This document shows, piece by piece, positions 63,457 through 64,000 of a stretch of DNA of 64,000 nucleotides. The DNA comes from Aliidiomarina sanyensis. GTDB lineage: Bacteria > Pseudomonadota > Gammaproteobacteria > Enterobacterales > Alteromonadaceae. The notes under the pieces are model-generated. The model was given only the letters and a program-made list of their open reading frames with translations, was not told the origin of the DNA and ran no database searches. Both the position numbers and the translations under genes were made by a program. Position 1 is the first letter of the stretch, and every line of letters starts with the position of its first letter. The stretch covers positions 1 to 64,000 of the forward strand of contig NZ_PIPM01000009.1 of NCBI RefSeq assembly GCF_003987175.1, written 5' to 3'.

Positions 63457-64000
63457 ATGGTAGAACAACATTTATTACTTCGTGCGCGCGAGTTGTCCGA
63501 TCGATTAGTTCAGTTGCAAGCGCCGATCCGAATTCTCGATGCCATTAATTGGGACCGAGGGACTCGAGAGCAATTCTTTGCCAACAAAGCACAGAAAAAC
63601 CCGGCAATTGATCGTGACTTTTACCAACGCAAAGCACTCGGTTTTGATCCGGCGTCATTACGACACGAGCTCGCTGAACTTCAACGTGATATTACCCGCC
63701 AATTGGGTCGCTTAAGCCCCATCGCGCAATTAATGAGTCGCGCCTGTCGTGAATATCGCGATGTGGTGCGAATGCTTGAAGCGCGAGGTACGTCAGAGTT
63801 TCATGAGCTGTCCGTTGAATTATTTGGTCATCCCGATGATGTGTTTCACGCCAATGAGCCCTCACTCGTTGAGCTTGCGCATATGTTGCAAAGCCCGCTT
63901 GATTCTTTGCTGGCGAGCGATGCTTTGCCGGAAGAGAGTAAAAATATCGACGCCGCTGAAGCAGTATCACGTTTGCAATCCCAACTGAAAGAGAGCATGC
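63457..64000 (+). CDS. DUF1704 (QEGLA-motif) family protein, 5' part
   Basis: An open frame running off the window, 181 residues visible, starting MVEQHLLLRAREL. The features RILDAINWDRG, DFYQRKALGFDP, LSPIAQLMSRACREYRDVVRMLEARGTSEFHELSVELFGHPDDVF match the start of DUF1704 proteins (KIAA0895-like putative metallopeptidases, once noted as flavohaemoglobin-modulating). The catalytic HExxH-like and QEGLA motifs would lie beyond the end. The ATG has only a weak GAG upstream; TATGAT (63417-63422) may be a -10 box. Confidence 0.8.
   Translation, partial: MVEQHLLLRARELSDRLVQLQAPIRILDAINWDRGTREQFFANKAQKNPAIDRDFYQRKALGFDPASLRHELAELQRDITRQLGRLSPIAQLMSRACREYRDVVRMLEARGTSEFHELSVELFGHPDDVFHANEPSLVELAHMLQSPLDSLLASDALPEESKNIDAAEAVSRLQSQLKESM

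Overview
This window looks like the chromosome of a marine, heterotrophic gammaproteobacterium. The pointers are a complete sodium-pumping Na+-NQR operon with nqrM, a FabV enoyl reductase, a Pla-1/VolA-type lipoprotein lipase, SohB, MiaE, FldB, and the gene order pdxB-asd-fimV-truA-accD-folC-dedD-cvpA-purF, which resembles that of pseudomonads and related orders. I cannot name the genus from sequence alone. I recognise no prophage, insertion sequence or CRISPR array.

Layout. Positions 1-71 are the 3' end of a 5S rRNA gene followed by a terminator. This terminator block is duplicated exactly 166 bp downstream, and then comes a ~65-bp tandem array of REP-like palindromes reaching about 755. Next are a DUF4870 membrane protein, an AlkB-type oxygenase, BolA and FabV (779-3487). 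The nqrABCDEF operon, a strongly diverged ApbE-like lipoprotein and nqrM fill 3721-10666. A cysteine desulfurase-rhodanese fusion follows. Then come a divergent pair resembling cyanobacterial photosynthesis accessory factors (Ycf48-like BNR protein and CpcT/CpeT-like protein), an S1/P1 nuclease, a YciK-type SDR, a large lipase, SohB, a dicarboxylate/glutamate symporter and a Yip1 protein (12617-22222).

From 22372 to 33809 the genes are miaE, lpxH-ppiB, a LOG-family gene, cysS, an M17 peptidase, a BamE-like lipoprotein, a thioesterase, a histidine-rich ZnuD-like TonB receptor with a Zur-like box, an M28 peptidase and a HIT protein. From 33814 to 50000 housekeeping genes dominate: fldB, yfcL/mnmC, fabB, the pdxB-to-purF series, a TraB/GumN protein and a lone astB.

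The most unusual region is 53073-61741, directly behind topA. It is a compact run of ten overlapping or abutting genes encoding a type IVb pilus in the order of plasmid R64 thin-pilus genes: TcpQ-like protein, PilN secretin, PilO-like, PilP, PilQ ATPase, PilR, PilS prepilin, a 77-residue mini-prepilin, a PilV-like prepilin with a long repetitive C-terminal domain, and a TadE-like pseudopilin. No prepilin peptidase, lytic transglycosylase or shufflon recombinase lies with it. The window ends with folD, a Pro-Arg-His-Pro tRNA cluster driven by a textbook stable-RNA promoter, and the start of a DUF1704 gene.
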